From positions 1 through 9,734 of the forward strand of contig JAKSBO010000636.1 of NCBI GenBank assembly GCA_022361095.1: a stretch of DNA of 9,734 nucleotides, in the 5' to 3' direction. The position numbers were made by a program, and so were the translations under genes. The number at the start of each line of letters is the position of its first letter. Positions within the stretch are counted from its first letter, which is position 1. Source of the DNA: Desulfobacterales bacterium (GTDB lineage: Bacteria; Desulfobacterota; Desulfobacteria; Desulfobacterales; Desulfobacteraceae). Shown piece by piece: positions 1 through 6,247 of the stretch. The notes under the pieces were generated by a model. It saw nothing but the letters and a program-made list of their open reading frames with translations. It searched no databases and was not told where the DNA came from.

Positions 1-71
1 TGGGTAAGTTACTAAGATTTTTCAAACTTTGTTGTGGGCTGTGCCTGGGTGCTGATAGATCAGGTCGGCCC
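1..71 (-). repeat. Rep1 copy A (hairpin repeat, cut by the window edge)
   Basis: Reverse-oriented copy of a repeat found four times in this window. Read on the minus strand, the hairpin comes first. Its outer arms are 36-41 and 66-71, its inner arms 44-50 and 58-64, and its 7-base loop (51-57) reads TATCAGC on the minus strand. A conserved tail runs from 38 down to base 1, where the window ends. By hand count the tail matches copy C2 at 35 of 38 bases. In RNA from the plus strand the outer stem is fully paired, with one G.U pair; the inner stem is weaker, with one G-A mismatch. No protein function is assigned. Confidence 0.8.
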
Positions 72-119
72 ATGGCCGTTCGTTGGTCAAAAATTTTAAT
101 CCTCGAAATATTTGAAATC

Positions 120-169
120 TGTGCCCATTAATGCAACGAAGAAAACGGACAAAAAGACAAGCGGTATGG
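120..169 (+). repeat. Rep2 copy 1
   Basis: A 50-base segment that recurs in reverse orientation at 9643-9692. By hand alignment 41 of 50 positions are identical with no gap, and a shorter stretch of similarity continues to about 194. In the minus-strand frame the two copies translate to CLFVRFLRCINGH here and CLFIRLLRCVNGH at the other end, with only conservative changes. This suggests the frame is, or once was, coding. It could equally be a non-coding repeat with spurious open frames. It sits directly beyond the hairpin end of Rep1 copy A. Confidence 0.6.
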
Positions 170-300
170 TGGAATTTATTGTTCCCATGGCCCTTACTTC
201 GCGGATGGTATCCTGTTAGGGGAATGAACATAATAGATAAACGGGCGGAAACCACCGAACAGATTGTTCTGTGGCCGTTAAAAAAACTTCAGGAGGAAGA

Positions 301-654
301 ATGACGCAAACCGATCCGAACAAACTGTATGTTGATGCCGACAATAACATTAGTGCTGAAGGTGAGCAGCCAAAATTGAAAAATAATGCCGCGTTCCTGC
401 AGATTCCGGCAGAGTTGGAAAAAGAAGTGAATGCATATGTTAACAAGCTGGCCAGGGAAAAGAACATCCAATGGAAAAGTGATGATGATGTAAAGTCTCT
501 TTTTCAATCACAAGGATGCTTTTTTGTTATAGCCCTGGAACGGATTGAAGCTTTAATGAACGCAATCAATAACTGCCTGTCTCTGGATGAGGGTGATATG
601 GATGAAATGAAAAAGAACCTGAAACAAGCCATGGACATTATTAACAGCATATAA
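301..654 (+). CDS. Hypothetical acidic helical protein, 117 aa
   Basis: I do not recognise this protein. The ATG at 301 is chosen because a strong Shine-Dalgarno sequence (AGGAGGAAG, 291-299) sits just before it; the frame is also open back to a GTG at 271, but the ribosome binding site would then lie inside the gene. There is no signal peptide or membrane segment, so it is probably cytoplasmic. Residues 1-30 are polar and probably disordered. Residues 36-60 (from FLQIPAELEKEV) and 80-117 look like amphipathic helices, the second acidic and rich in Met, with a pair of cysteines in the middle (QGCFF and NNCLS). It stands alone on the plus strand, about 410 bases upstream of the DUF342 gene, with Rep1 copy B between, so joint transcription is doubtful. 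The good ribosome binding site and sensible composition support a real gene. Confidence 0.7.
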   Translation: MTQTDPNKLYVDADNNISAEGEQPKLKNNAAFLQIPAELEKEVNAYVNKLAREKNIQWKSDDDVKSLFQSQGCFFVIALERIEALMNAINNCLSLDEGDMDEMKKNLKQAMDIINSI

Positions 655-662
655 ATTCTTAA

Positions 663-755
663 TCATCGAAATGCTGCGGATATGCCGCCGCGTTTGTTGA
701 ATTCGTCAATTGCCCGATCTCCGCTTTTTATATCAGCTATGGGCTGACCTGACAT
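663..755 (-). pseudogene. Possible gene fragment abutting Rep1 copy B
   Basis: On the minus strand an open frame of 30 codons starts at an ATG inside the Rep1 hairpin (753-755) and ends with TGA at 663-665. Residues 5-30 lie mostly outside the repeat and read like ordinary protein, including the stretch AIDEFNKRGGISAAFR. Because the frame begins inside the repeat, it may be the C-terminal end of a gene cut by the repeat, as with the hydrolase remnant next to copy C1. It is too short to assign to a family and could be a chance frame. Confidence 0.25.
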
Positions 756-826
756 ATCAACTGCCAGGCACAGCCCACAACAACGCTTGAAAGATCTGAG
801 CAACCTCCCCATACGTTCTTATAAAA
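741..826 (+). repeat. Rep1 copy B
   Basis: A complete copy of the hairpin repeat. The outer arms GGGCTG (741-746) and CAGCCC (771-776) pair perfectly. The inner arms CCTGACA (748-754) and TGCCAGG (762-768) pair except for one A-C mismatch. The asymmetric bulge is 1 base on the 5' side and 2 bases on the 3' side, as in copy C2, and the loop is TATCAAC (755-761). The tail starts ACAACAACG and runs to the shared TTCTTATAA at about 816-824. It sits in the intergenic region between the small 117-aa gene and the DUF342 gene. Confidence 0.85.
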
Positions 827-896
827 TTATCCAGTACGCCAAAATCCATAAATAAAAATAGCTGTTGGCGTCATTCATTAGGATTCTAATATGTGA

Positions 897-925
897 TTGA
901 ATTCGATCCTGAAATAACCTATCAT
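897..925 (+). promoter_or_regulatory. Candidate sigma-70 promoter for the DUF342 gene
   Basis: TTGAAT (897-902, 4 of 6 matches to the -35 consensus) is followed after exactly 17 bases by TATCAT (920-925, 5 of 6 matches to the -10 consensus). The predicted start near 932 falls just before the GC-rich structured stretch beginning at 936. That would give a 5' untranslated leader of about 130 bases ahead of the ATG at 1065. Confidence 0.45.
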
Positions 926-935
926 TAGAAGACTA

Positions 936-1036
936 CCGGCCCTGTGTTTCATCTATAAAGCAATTGAAGCAAAGAGGGCACGCCATGCGATGCGGACAAC
1001 CGCAGGGCTATAAACCGGCCCGGCGGCCATAGTTTA
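936..1036 (+). ncRNA. Structured 5' leader of the DUF342 gene (candidate cis-regulatory RNA)
   Basis: Three pairings are visible. GCCCTG (939-944) is complementary to CAGGGC (1003-1008). A tight hairpin TGCGG/CCGCA (991-995 and 1000-1004) has the loop ACAA. A second hairpin TAAAC/GTTTA (1011-1015 and 1032-1036) encloses GGCC/GGCC (1017-1020 and 1025-1028). The 1003-1004 bases are claimed by both of the first two pairings, so two states are possible. The stretch is far more GC-rich than its surroundings. I compared it with the GEMM cyclic-di-GMP riboswitch core and could not match it. No U-run follows, so control of translation is more likely than termination. It may also simply be a GC-rich spacer. 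Confidence 0.35.
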
Positions 1037-1064
1037 CGAAAGACCTTCACAAATTAAATCATTT

Positions 1065-3587
1065 ATGAACGATTTATTGTATCAATCAAATTTAAGGCTT
1101 CTCAGTATCCTTCGGGTAAAGAAACTGATTTCAAAAAAGAAGTACGAGGTGACCAAAAGGGTCCTTGAAAATGAACTGACCCAGGGACGCCAGCCTTTAC
1201 TTGACACTGTTGAACCTTTTAAAGGCATTCTTCAGGATGAAACCGTTTGGCGAGAATTTTTCAAGTATAATCAGATCTTCCTGAAACTTTCCCGTCAATT
1301 TATCTCGAATACCGTTTCTCCAAAATTGAAGGATATTGGCGATGCAGAAGATGACCGGTTTTTTGACTTGGATAATATATTCAAGGAACTTCAGGAAACG
1401 GCCACTGAGGATTATCTCCAGAAACGGCTAAAAAGTATTGACCTGGCTTTATTCGAACGTAAAATTATGGATTCATCCCAACTGAATTTTATTCATAACA
1501 ATGCAGTTCATCTTGAAATTAAAGCCATGGATAAAAAGTTTGGTGAAATCGCAGTAAAAAATCAATTTTCCACAAAAAGGATCATTGATAATGCCCTTTC
1601 TGAACAGACCCGGTTATATCTCCAAACCAAGAAAAACCATATTATCGGGGATATCCTTGTTACCAGGAAAGAGATGACGCCTGAGATCAGGGACGAGATC
1701 CTGTTAATCCAGAATCGGATATTGGAAGAAGACTGGGCGTCACTTTTACGGGAAAGTGCCGCTAACGTTATTCAGGAACAAGAAAAAAACGCCCTGTTTG
1801 GTGCAATTCTTCTTAAAGAAAAATTGATGAATGAGCAGGATGTTTTGGCGGCCCTGCAGCTTCAGAAACTGGAGAGAAAGGCCTATGAGGATCATCAAAA
1901 AGAAGCTGTCGGCAGTAACAAAGAAGATTTACCCCCTCCCCAGAAACCTAGGTGGATCGGAGACATTCTTGTAGAAGATTATGGGCTTTCCGAAAAAAAC
2001 CGGGAGAAAATTGTTGCAAAGCAGTTAAAGCAGAAAATTAAGATTATTAACATTAAAATGGGAGGAAATATTAAAAGTGCCCACCAGGAAATGATCCGCG
2101 AGTTAGATTCCTATTTTCAAGTCCATTATACCCAAAATAGACTCCAGGCGTTTATCAAGCTCAATAAAGAGATTCCAAGTTCAATGACGTCAATGAATAT
2201 TATGTTGTGGCTTTATCAAAAAAAAATCACTAAAGGACTTATCAATCCGTCCATCTACAGTCTCCTTGAAAATAAGGTGAAACCGGGAGATAAGGTGATG
2301 ATTGCGAAAGGAGAAGCCCCGGTTCATGACAAATTGACCCCGAATTTGCATTTTAAAAAGGGCGATGATTTAAAACCGGTCATCGTTCATAAAAAAAAGA
2401 GGCTGGCCTCCATCCATCGGACTTTGGGGCAGGCGGGAATCAACGTAAACCAGTGCTTTATCGCAAAGCATGTAGAGGCCTGTCCAATTCAGACAGGCCC
2501 CAATGTGATACGAAAAAACAATGAGTTTTTTGCCGCATGTGACGGCGTGCCGGACTTTTCGGAAAAAGGCGTGCTTTCCATCTCCCCTGTGATAGAGATT
2601 CCTGGGGATCTGGATGATACGGGTCCAAAAATAAATCATGATTGTGAGGTCTATGTCCATGGCGTTATTTCTTCTTCCGGAAAGATTAAGTGCAAAAAAC
2701 TGACAGCCGGGGGGGTTAAAGGGGCGACTGTATCGCTGGATAAAATAACGGTGAAAGAACTTATCGAAGATGCCCGCATTAATGCTTCAGGAGAGGTCCA
2801 TCTGTCGTCAATCCGGAATAGTGAAGTGACAAGCCTGAGAACTGTATTGGTACAAAAGAAACAGACAGGAACAAATCCCCAGGATTCTTTATCTGTGTCC
2901 CACTCAATTATTAACAGTGATGATGTCTGCATCTTTACGGATGTTGATATTACATCCTCAATGATTCGGGTAAAAAATAAAATCATTCTTCGAAAAGTGA
3001 CGGTGGAAAATGATTGCAAATTGGTTGCCGGCGACTCATTGGAGGTCATTGACCAAAAAAAGGATATCGAGAGAATTGAAAAAGAAAAGAACCGGGTAAA
3101 GGAAAATATAGAATCTTTAGAGCAACAGCTCAAAGAGTTGTTCTCAAGTTTAGAAAAAAAGGATATATCGGATTTTGAGACAGAGGTTCTATTGCTTAAT
3201 AATCGGAGGCAAAAAACCAAAGCGGATCTGGATCGGATCCGCAAGTTGAAAAAAAAAATAAGAGCCCTCAAAAAAGAATCGGAAAAAGAATACAATGAAT
3301 GCGGCGATATGTTCCTTAATATGTCTCAACGCATTTCAGACGAAAAAAGGCGGGTGGAAGAACTCGAACAAGAGAAGACCCTGATTCAGAAAAAAATTAT
3401 AGGCATGTACAAACAAGAAAAAAGCCGTCCGGAAATTGATGCACGAAAGGCGGTTATCGCAAAGGGAACAGTGATTCAGTTTCGGTTTACTTCCCTGACA
3501 CTGGAGTCGGATAGCACCGGATTTGTCTTCAGGGAGGAATATGATACACTTTTAGGGCGTTATGAGATAAAACAACATCGGTGGTAG
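1065..3587 (+). CDS. FapA-like DUF342 (polymer-forming beta-helix/coiled-coil) protein with MshEN-like N-terminal repeats
   Basis: 840 residues, long for the family (FapA-type proteins are usually 450 to 700). Residues 1-400 are helical and hold short repeats resembling the GspE-N/MshEN module: IGDILV at 194-199, FGAILL at 245-250 and IGDILV at 298-303 are clear, FGEIAV at 159-164 is weaker, and degenerate copies lie near 13 and 125, each followed by a helix. The DUF342 part starts near 411 (AKGEAPVHDKL). It continues through AACDGVPDF (490-498), the conserved-looking IPGDLDDTG (512-520) and beta-helix strands to about 662, then a long charged coiled coil (665-785) and a short beta C-terminus (786-840). 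There is no signal peptide or membrane segment, so it is probably cytoplasmic or membrane-associated through partners. FapA homologues influence flagellar placement or cell-surface assembly in some bacteria, but the role here is unknown. The ATG at 1065 lacks a clear Shine-Dalgarno sequence and follows a structured leader. Confidence 0.88.
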   Translation: MNDLLYQSNLRLLSILRVKKLISKKKYEVTKRVLENELTQGRQPLLDTVEPFKGILQDETVWREFFKYNQIFLKLSRQFISNTVSPKLKDIGDAEDDRFFDLDNIFKELQETATEDYLQKRLKSIDLALFERKIMDSSQLNFIHNNAVHLEIKAMDKKFGEIAVKNQFSTKRIIDNALSEQTRLYLQTKKNHIIGDILVTRKEMTPEIRDEILLIQNRILEEDWASLLRESAANVIQEQEKNALFGAILLKEKLMNEQDVLAALQLQKLERKAYEDHQKEAVGSNKEDLPPPQKPRWIGDILVEDYGLSEKNREKIVAKQLKQKIKIINIKMGGNIKSAHQEMIRELDSYFQVHYTQNRLQAFIKLNKEIPSSMTSMNIMLWLYQKKITKGLINPSIYSLLENKVKPGDKVMIAKGEAPVHDKLTPNLHFKKGDDLKPVIVHKKKRLASIHRTLGQAGINVNQCFIAKHVEACPIQTGPNVIRKNNEFFAACDGVPDFSEKGVLSISPVIEIPGDLDDTGPKINHDCEVYVHGVISSSGKIKCKKLTAGGVKGATVSLDKITVKELIEDARINASGEVHLSSIRNSEVTSLRTVLVQKKQTGTNPQDSLSVSHSIINSDDVCIFTDVDITSSMIRVKNKIILRKVTVENDCKLVAGDSLEVIDQKKDIERIEKEKNRVKENIESLEQQLKELFSSLEKKDISDFETEVLLLNNRRQKTKADLDRIRKLKKKIRALKKESEKEYNECGDMFLNMSQRISDEKRRVEELEQEKTLIQKKIIGMYKQEKSRPEIDARKAVIAKGTVIQFRFTSLTLESDSTGFVFREEYDTLLGRYEIKQHRW

Positions 3588-3596
3588 GCCAAAGAT

Positions 3597-3618
3597 AAAA
3601 ACCGGCAAAGCAATTGCC
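3597..3618 (-). terminator. Candidate intrinsic terminator for the glycosyltransferase gene
   Basis: Read on the minus strand, a 5-bp stem (GGCAA/TTGCC, 3614-3618 with 3604-3608) with a 5-base loop is followed by GG and a run of five T (3597-3601). It lies just beyond the stop of the converging DUF342 gene, about 125 bases downstream of the glycosyltransferase stop. The stem is short, so confidence is modest. Confidence 0.4.
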
Positions 3619-3633
3619 ATTAAAAAAGCCACA

Positions 3634-3661
3634 CTTAGGGGTGTTTTAACCCCACTTAAGA
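3634..3661. terminator. Hairpin between convergent genes
   Basis: GGGGT (3638-3642) and ACCCC (3649-3653) form a 5-bp stem with a 6-base loop, and CTTA/TAAG outside can extend it with a bulge. On the minus strand a run of six T (3622-3627) follows about ten bases after the stem. On the plus strand a T-rich stretch follows only after about 26 bases. It probably contributes to separating the two convergent transcripts but is not a textbook terminator. Confidence 0.3.
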
Positions 3662-3742
3662 TGAAACAGGTTCTGACATTTTTTTTCTTCACATTGTGAG
3701 AAAACAACGCCTGAAAAAACGTCAAAAAAATCAAATAAAGAC

Positions 3743-4990
3743 TTAGCTGATAGTACCCAGGGAATTATTTTTCAGACAAAATTCCTCAATGGCTTTAATT
3801 GCTGTTTTCGCTCCATCGTAGGAAGTGAATTTTTGATAAAGCAACTCTACTTTTTTAGAAAATTTATGTTGGGTATGAAGTTTGTTTTCTATCCATCCTT
3901 TTGAAAAATCTGAAATTTCCCCCATGACGCCGCATCCTGATTCTTCAACCATTCTGGCATTGAATCTTCTTTCAAAAACGGCACCGGGGAATATAATCAA
4001 GGGCACCTTATTCAATATGGATTGTACTATCGTATTATGCCCGCCGTGACAAATTGTCCAAGCACAATAAGGAAGCAGATTGTGCGCCGGAATATAGTTC
4101 ACGAATGTGACCGATCCAATCGTGCATTTGCTATGAACCTCCTCCGAAGCGACAATGCAATGATAAAGAGAATTATTATCAAATACCTGGGGTAGGACGC
4201 GTTTAACAATATCAAAACGGACAGAGCCTGTACCGAAATATGCGAATACATATTTTTTTTGTAGTGCCAATCCAACAGGGCGGCTATCTAACCGTTTCGT
4301 ATTCTTTAAAAGATGCCCGACATAACGCACATCAGGCCGTGATGGATCTGCACCGTCCAATTCTGGGATCGAAGGTATTATTTTCAATATTTTTGAGCCA
4401 AAACACAGTTCGGAAAGAGGTTTTGCTTTTTTTCCGTATGACGTCAGGATTTGATTTGCTCGTTTTGACATCTTTCGATAGGCAAATGATCCGATTCCCT
4501 TATGAGCGACGCTGGCAAATGTTGTAATCAATGGGATGCCTGTGATTTCTGAAACAAGATAGGCGGAGGGATCCAGTTCAGTGAATATTGCATTGGGCTT
4601 GAAATCCTTCACCGCTTCCAGCTGAGTTCCTACCAGATCTTCAAGATAACCCGGCTTGGCCATGCCCGTCAAGAACAGCACCAACCAGATGCTGCCGACA
4701 GATTTGCCTGACCTTATCGGAAGGGTTTGGCGACCAATTCTCTTCCCGATAAACCTTGATAAATGTTTCGGTAGCCCAAGAAAAGTTGGCTCTGGAACCG
4801 TATATACCTTAAAATTTTGTTGTGTTATTACATGTTGATTCTTTTTTACTGCGCAGAACGCGATATCATGCCCAAATTCTGCAGCTTTGCACCCCAATGC
4901 CAATGTTCTTGTATGGGGTCCCAAAGCCCCGGTCGGGGGAGAAAAAACAGGGATTAGGATTCTCATATTATCAATGGCTCTGTCTTGCAT
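3743..4990 (-). CDS. GT-B fold glycosyltransferase (GT1/UGT-like)
   Basis: Up to 415 residues. It likely moves a sugar from a nucleotide-sugar donor to a small-molecule, lipid or antibiotic-like acceptor; neither donor nor acceptor can be read from the sequence. The N-terminal domain opens with a typical Rossmann strand and glycine-rich loop at residues 9-24 (MRILIPVFSPPTGALG). The C-terminal donor domain has YFGTGS (251-256), VNYIPAHNLLPYC (297-309) and the hallmark HGGHNT (315-320), then IIFP (332-335) and FNAR (343-346). Two donor-site positions depart from the usual UGT pattern: the Glu after HGGxxT is Gln323, and the usual Asp-Gln pair before the Asn is Glu-Arg (339-340). No signal peptide is seen, so it is cytosolic or peripheral. 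The ATG at 4990 is listed, but Met9 (codon 4964-4966) fits the family start better; neither has a clear Shine-Dalgarno sequence. It has its own promoter with an overlapping palindrome (5053-5102). Confidence 0.86.
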   Translation of the reverse strand: MQDRAIDNMRILIPVFSPPTGALGPHTRTLALGCKAAEFGHDIAFCAVKKNQHVITQQNFKVYTVPEPTFLGLPKHLSRFIGKRIGRQTLPIRSGKSVGSIWLVLFLTGMAKPGYLEDLVGTQLEAVKDFKPNAIFTELDPSAYLVSEITGIPLITTFASVAHKGIGSFAYRKMSKRANQILTSYGKKAKPLSELCFGSKILKIIPSIPELDGADPSRPDVRYVGHLLKNTKRLDSRPVGLALQKKYVFAYFGTGSVRFDIVKRVLPQVFDNNSLYHCIVASEEVHSKCTIGSVTFVNYIPAHNLLPYCAWTICHGGHNTIVQSILNKVPLIIFPGAVFERRFNARMVEESGCGVMGEISDFSKGWIENKLHTQHKFSKKVELLYQKFTSYDGAKTAIKAIEEFCLKNNSLGTIS

Positions 4991-5052
4991 TTTTTGATTA
5001 TATCAAAAAAATCGTGCCTGAACGGAAGGTATTGCGTCGTTTCACTGTGTTT

Positions 5053-5075
5053 ATCGACTCAATAATTGAGTTGAT
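5053..5075. promoter_or_regulatory. Imperfect 23-bp palindrome, candidate operator
   Basis: ACTCAAT (5057-5063) and ATTGAGT (5065-5071) are perfect inverted arms around one base. The symmetry continues to 5053 and 5075 with one mismatch (10 of 11 arm positions). It overlaps the -10 element and the predicted start of the minus-strand promoter for the glycosyltransferase, which is where a repressor dimer would block transcription. No regulator gene is present in the window. Confidence 0.5.
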
Positions 5076-5102
5076 TATTCTTCTTATTTGACCCAAAGTC
5101 AA
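5074..5102 (-). promoter_or_regulatory. Near-consensus sigma-70 promoter for the glycosyltransferase
   Basis: On the minus strand, TTGACT (5097-5102, 5 of 6 matches) is followed after 17 bases by AATAAT (5074-5079, 5 of 6 matches). The -35 hexamer is itself part of a second inverted repeat, TTGAC/GTCAA (5088-5092 and 5098-5102). The predicted start near 5067 leaves a leader of about 77 to 100 bases, depending on which ATG is used. Confidence 0.6.
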
Positions 5103-5226
5103 GGAAGTGTCTTATGTCATTTCCTGTATTGCTCTTTTTTGGTGCGTGTCAAGCAAGTTGTCGTCTTTCCCGTAACGTTAGCATCTGCGGTTTCTCCGAA
5201 AAGGCCGGAGTAAGAATCCCAGAAGC

Positions 5227-6144
5227 TTAAAGGGATGAAAGCGCTTCGAAAAATCCTACCCCTTCCCCCTTTTGTTTCACCGCCAACAGCGGTTTCTCAA
5301 GCGTCCGGATCAGCCCTTCGGTCACACTCCCCAGGAGAATGGCGGCAAGATTCCCCTTGCGGCCCCTGGCACCGATCACAACGAGCCGCGCGCCCTGTTT
5401 GTCGGCAAACCGCTTGATGCCTTTTACCACATCCCTTGATATAGCATATGACGGTGAAATCTTCAGCCCTTTGAGATCAGCGGTGGGAATAAACCGGCGC
5501 AGTTTTACCTTGGCATCGTTGATCATGATCTTCCCGAATTCCGCATAACTCTTTCCGGTTTTTTTGTAGGTCGTCGGCACCTGGCAGACACTCACCAGAT
5601 TCAGCCATTCCAGCCCGGCCGCCTTTGCAAAGGCCGATCCCACATCCAGGGCATTTTTACACTGTTCTGAAAAATTCACCGCCACAAGTACGGACGACAG
5701 ATCCGGAGAGGTGTTTTTCGGCAGGATAAGGACGGAGCAGGGCGTCTTCCTGGCAATTTTTTCCGGCAGGTTGGCATCTTCAAACCTGGCATCAAACACC
5801 TTCCCGATAATCAACAGATCGATATCCGCCTTTCCGACTCTGGATATAAGTGCTGCCGGCATCTGTCCCTCAACCGCCTCAAAGGTCAACCGGGTATCCG
5901 GATGCCCGGCAAAGTGTTCCTCAACCCGCTCTTTCATCTGCCGCACTGCGGTTTCATCCACCGGCTCTGAAATTTCCGGATACAGCCGTTTGATCTCGTC
6001 GGGAATATCAAATGAATCCGAAATATACACAAAGTTAATCTCGGAAGATGCCGCCATTCTGGACACCCGGCCAGCATACTGGATCAGTGCGGAATCCAGA
6101 TCGTTGAGCTTAAGTTCCACCAATAGTTTTTTATATCGGTACAT
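5227..6144 (-). CDS. Tandem universal stress protein (two Usp domains)
   Basis: 305 residues, the usual size for a double-domain UspA-family protein: a soluble cytoplasmic protein associated in other bacteria with stress survival, often by binding ATP. Domain 1 spans about 1-143 and ends in the typical CSVLILPK (136-143), but it lacks the nucleotide-binding glycine motif. Domain 2 spans about 150-290. It carries a Usp glycine motif at 258-273 (GARG...LLGS) and ends in PLLAVK (285-290). The gap between the second glycine and the final Gly-Ser is ten residues rather than the usual nine, and the Asp expected in the first strand is Asn157, so ATP binding is uncertain. A short tail (291-305) follows. 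The ATG has a good Shine-Dalgarno sequence (GGAGG, 6-base spacing; 6151-6155 on the plus strand). The gene stands alone, 236 bases from the glycosyltransferase start and 103 from the preceding gene. Confidence 0.93.
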   Translation of the reverse strand: MYRYKKLLVELKLNDLDSALIQYAGRVSRMAASSEINFVYISDSFDIPDEIKRLYPEISEPVDETAVRQMKERVEEHFAGHPDTRLTFEAVEGQMPAALISRVGKADIDLLIIGKVFDARFEDANLPEKIARKTPCSVLILPKNTSPDLSSVLVAVNFSEQCKNALDVGSAFAKAAGLEWLNLVSVCQVPTTYKKTGKSYAEFGKIMINDAKVKLRRFIPTADLKGLKISPSYAISRDVVKGIKRFADKQGARLVVIGARGRKGNLAAILLGSVTEGLIRTLEKPLLAVKQKGEGVGFFEALSSL

Positions 6145-6176
6145 CGCGTGCCTCCGGGAGTTCTGTTCTCCACCAA

Positions 6177-6205
6177 AAGCTAACGACCGACCTTTATGTT
6201 GTCAA
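6177..6205 (-). promoter_or_regulatory. Candidate promoter for the universal stress gene
   Basis: A perfect -35 hexamer TTGACA (6200-6205, minus strand) is followed after 17 bases by TAGCTT (6177-6182), which matches the -10 consensus at only 3 of 6 positions. Such a weak -10 could mean an activator is needed, or another sigma factor is used. It sits in the 103-base gap between the EF-hand gene and the universal stress gene, implying separate transcription. Confidence 0.35.
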
Positions 6206-6247
6206 CCCGGCCGCTCCCGTTTAGGATCGGAAAAGTCGTAAACCAAA

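Noticed and set aside
36..71. Rep1 hairpin as an integron attC site
   Set aside because: The asymmetric bulges look similar, but the required GTTRRRY and RYYYAAC ends are absent and no integrase is present.
936..1036. Cyclic-di-GMP (GEMM) riboswitch upstream of the DUF342 gene
   Set aside because: The role of the downstream protein makes it tempting, and a GCAAAG string is present. However, the conserved core order of GEMM (GGCAAACC, the GNRA loop, GACGCAAAGC) is not there.
2651..3295. A 214-codon minus-strand open frame
   Set aside because: It is the antisense shadow of the DUF342 coiled coil; the Ser/Phe/Leu-rich composition reflects Lys/Glu codons read backwards.
3689..3699. CRP-like site TCACA/TGTGA
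   Set aside because: The arms are in the reverse order and spacing of a CRP site, and it lies between two converging gene ends.
5194..5210. Terminator after the universal stress gene
   Set aside because: CTCCG/CGGAG forms a 5-bp stem but no T-run follows on either strand.
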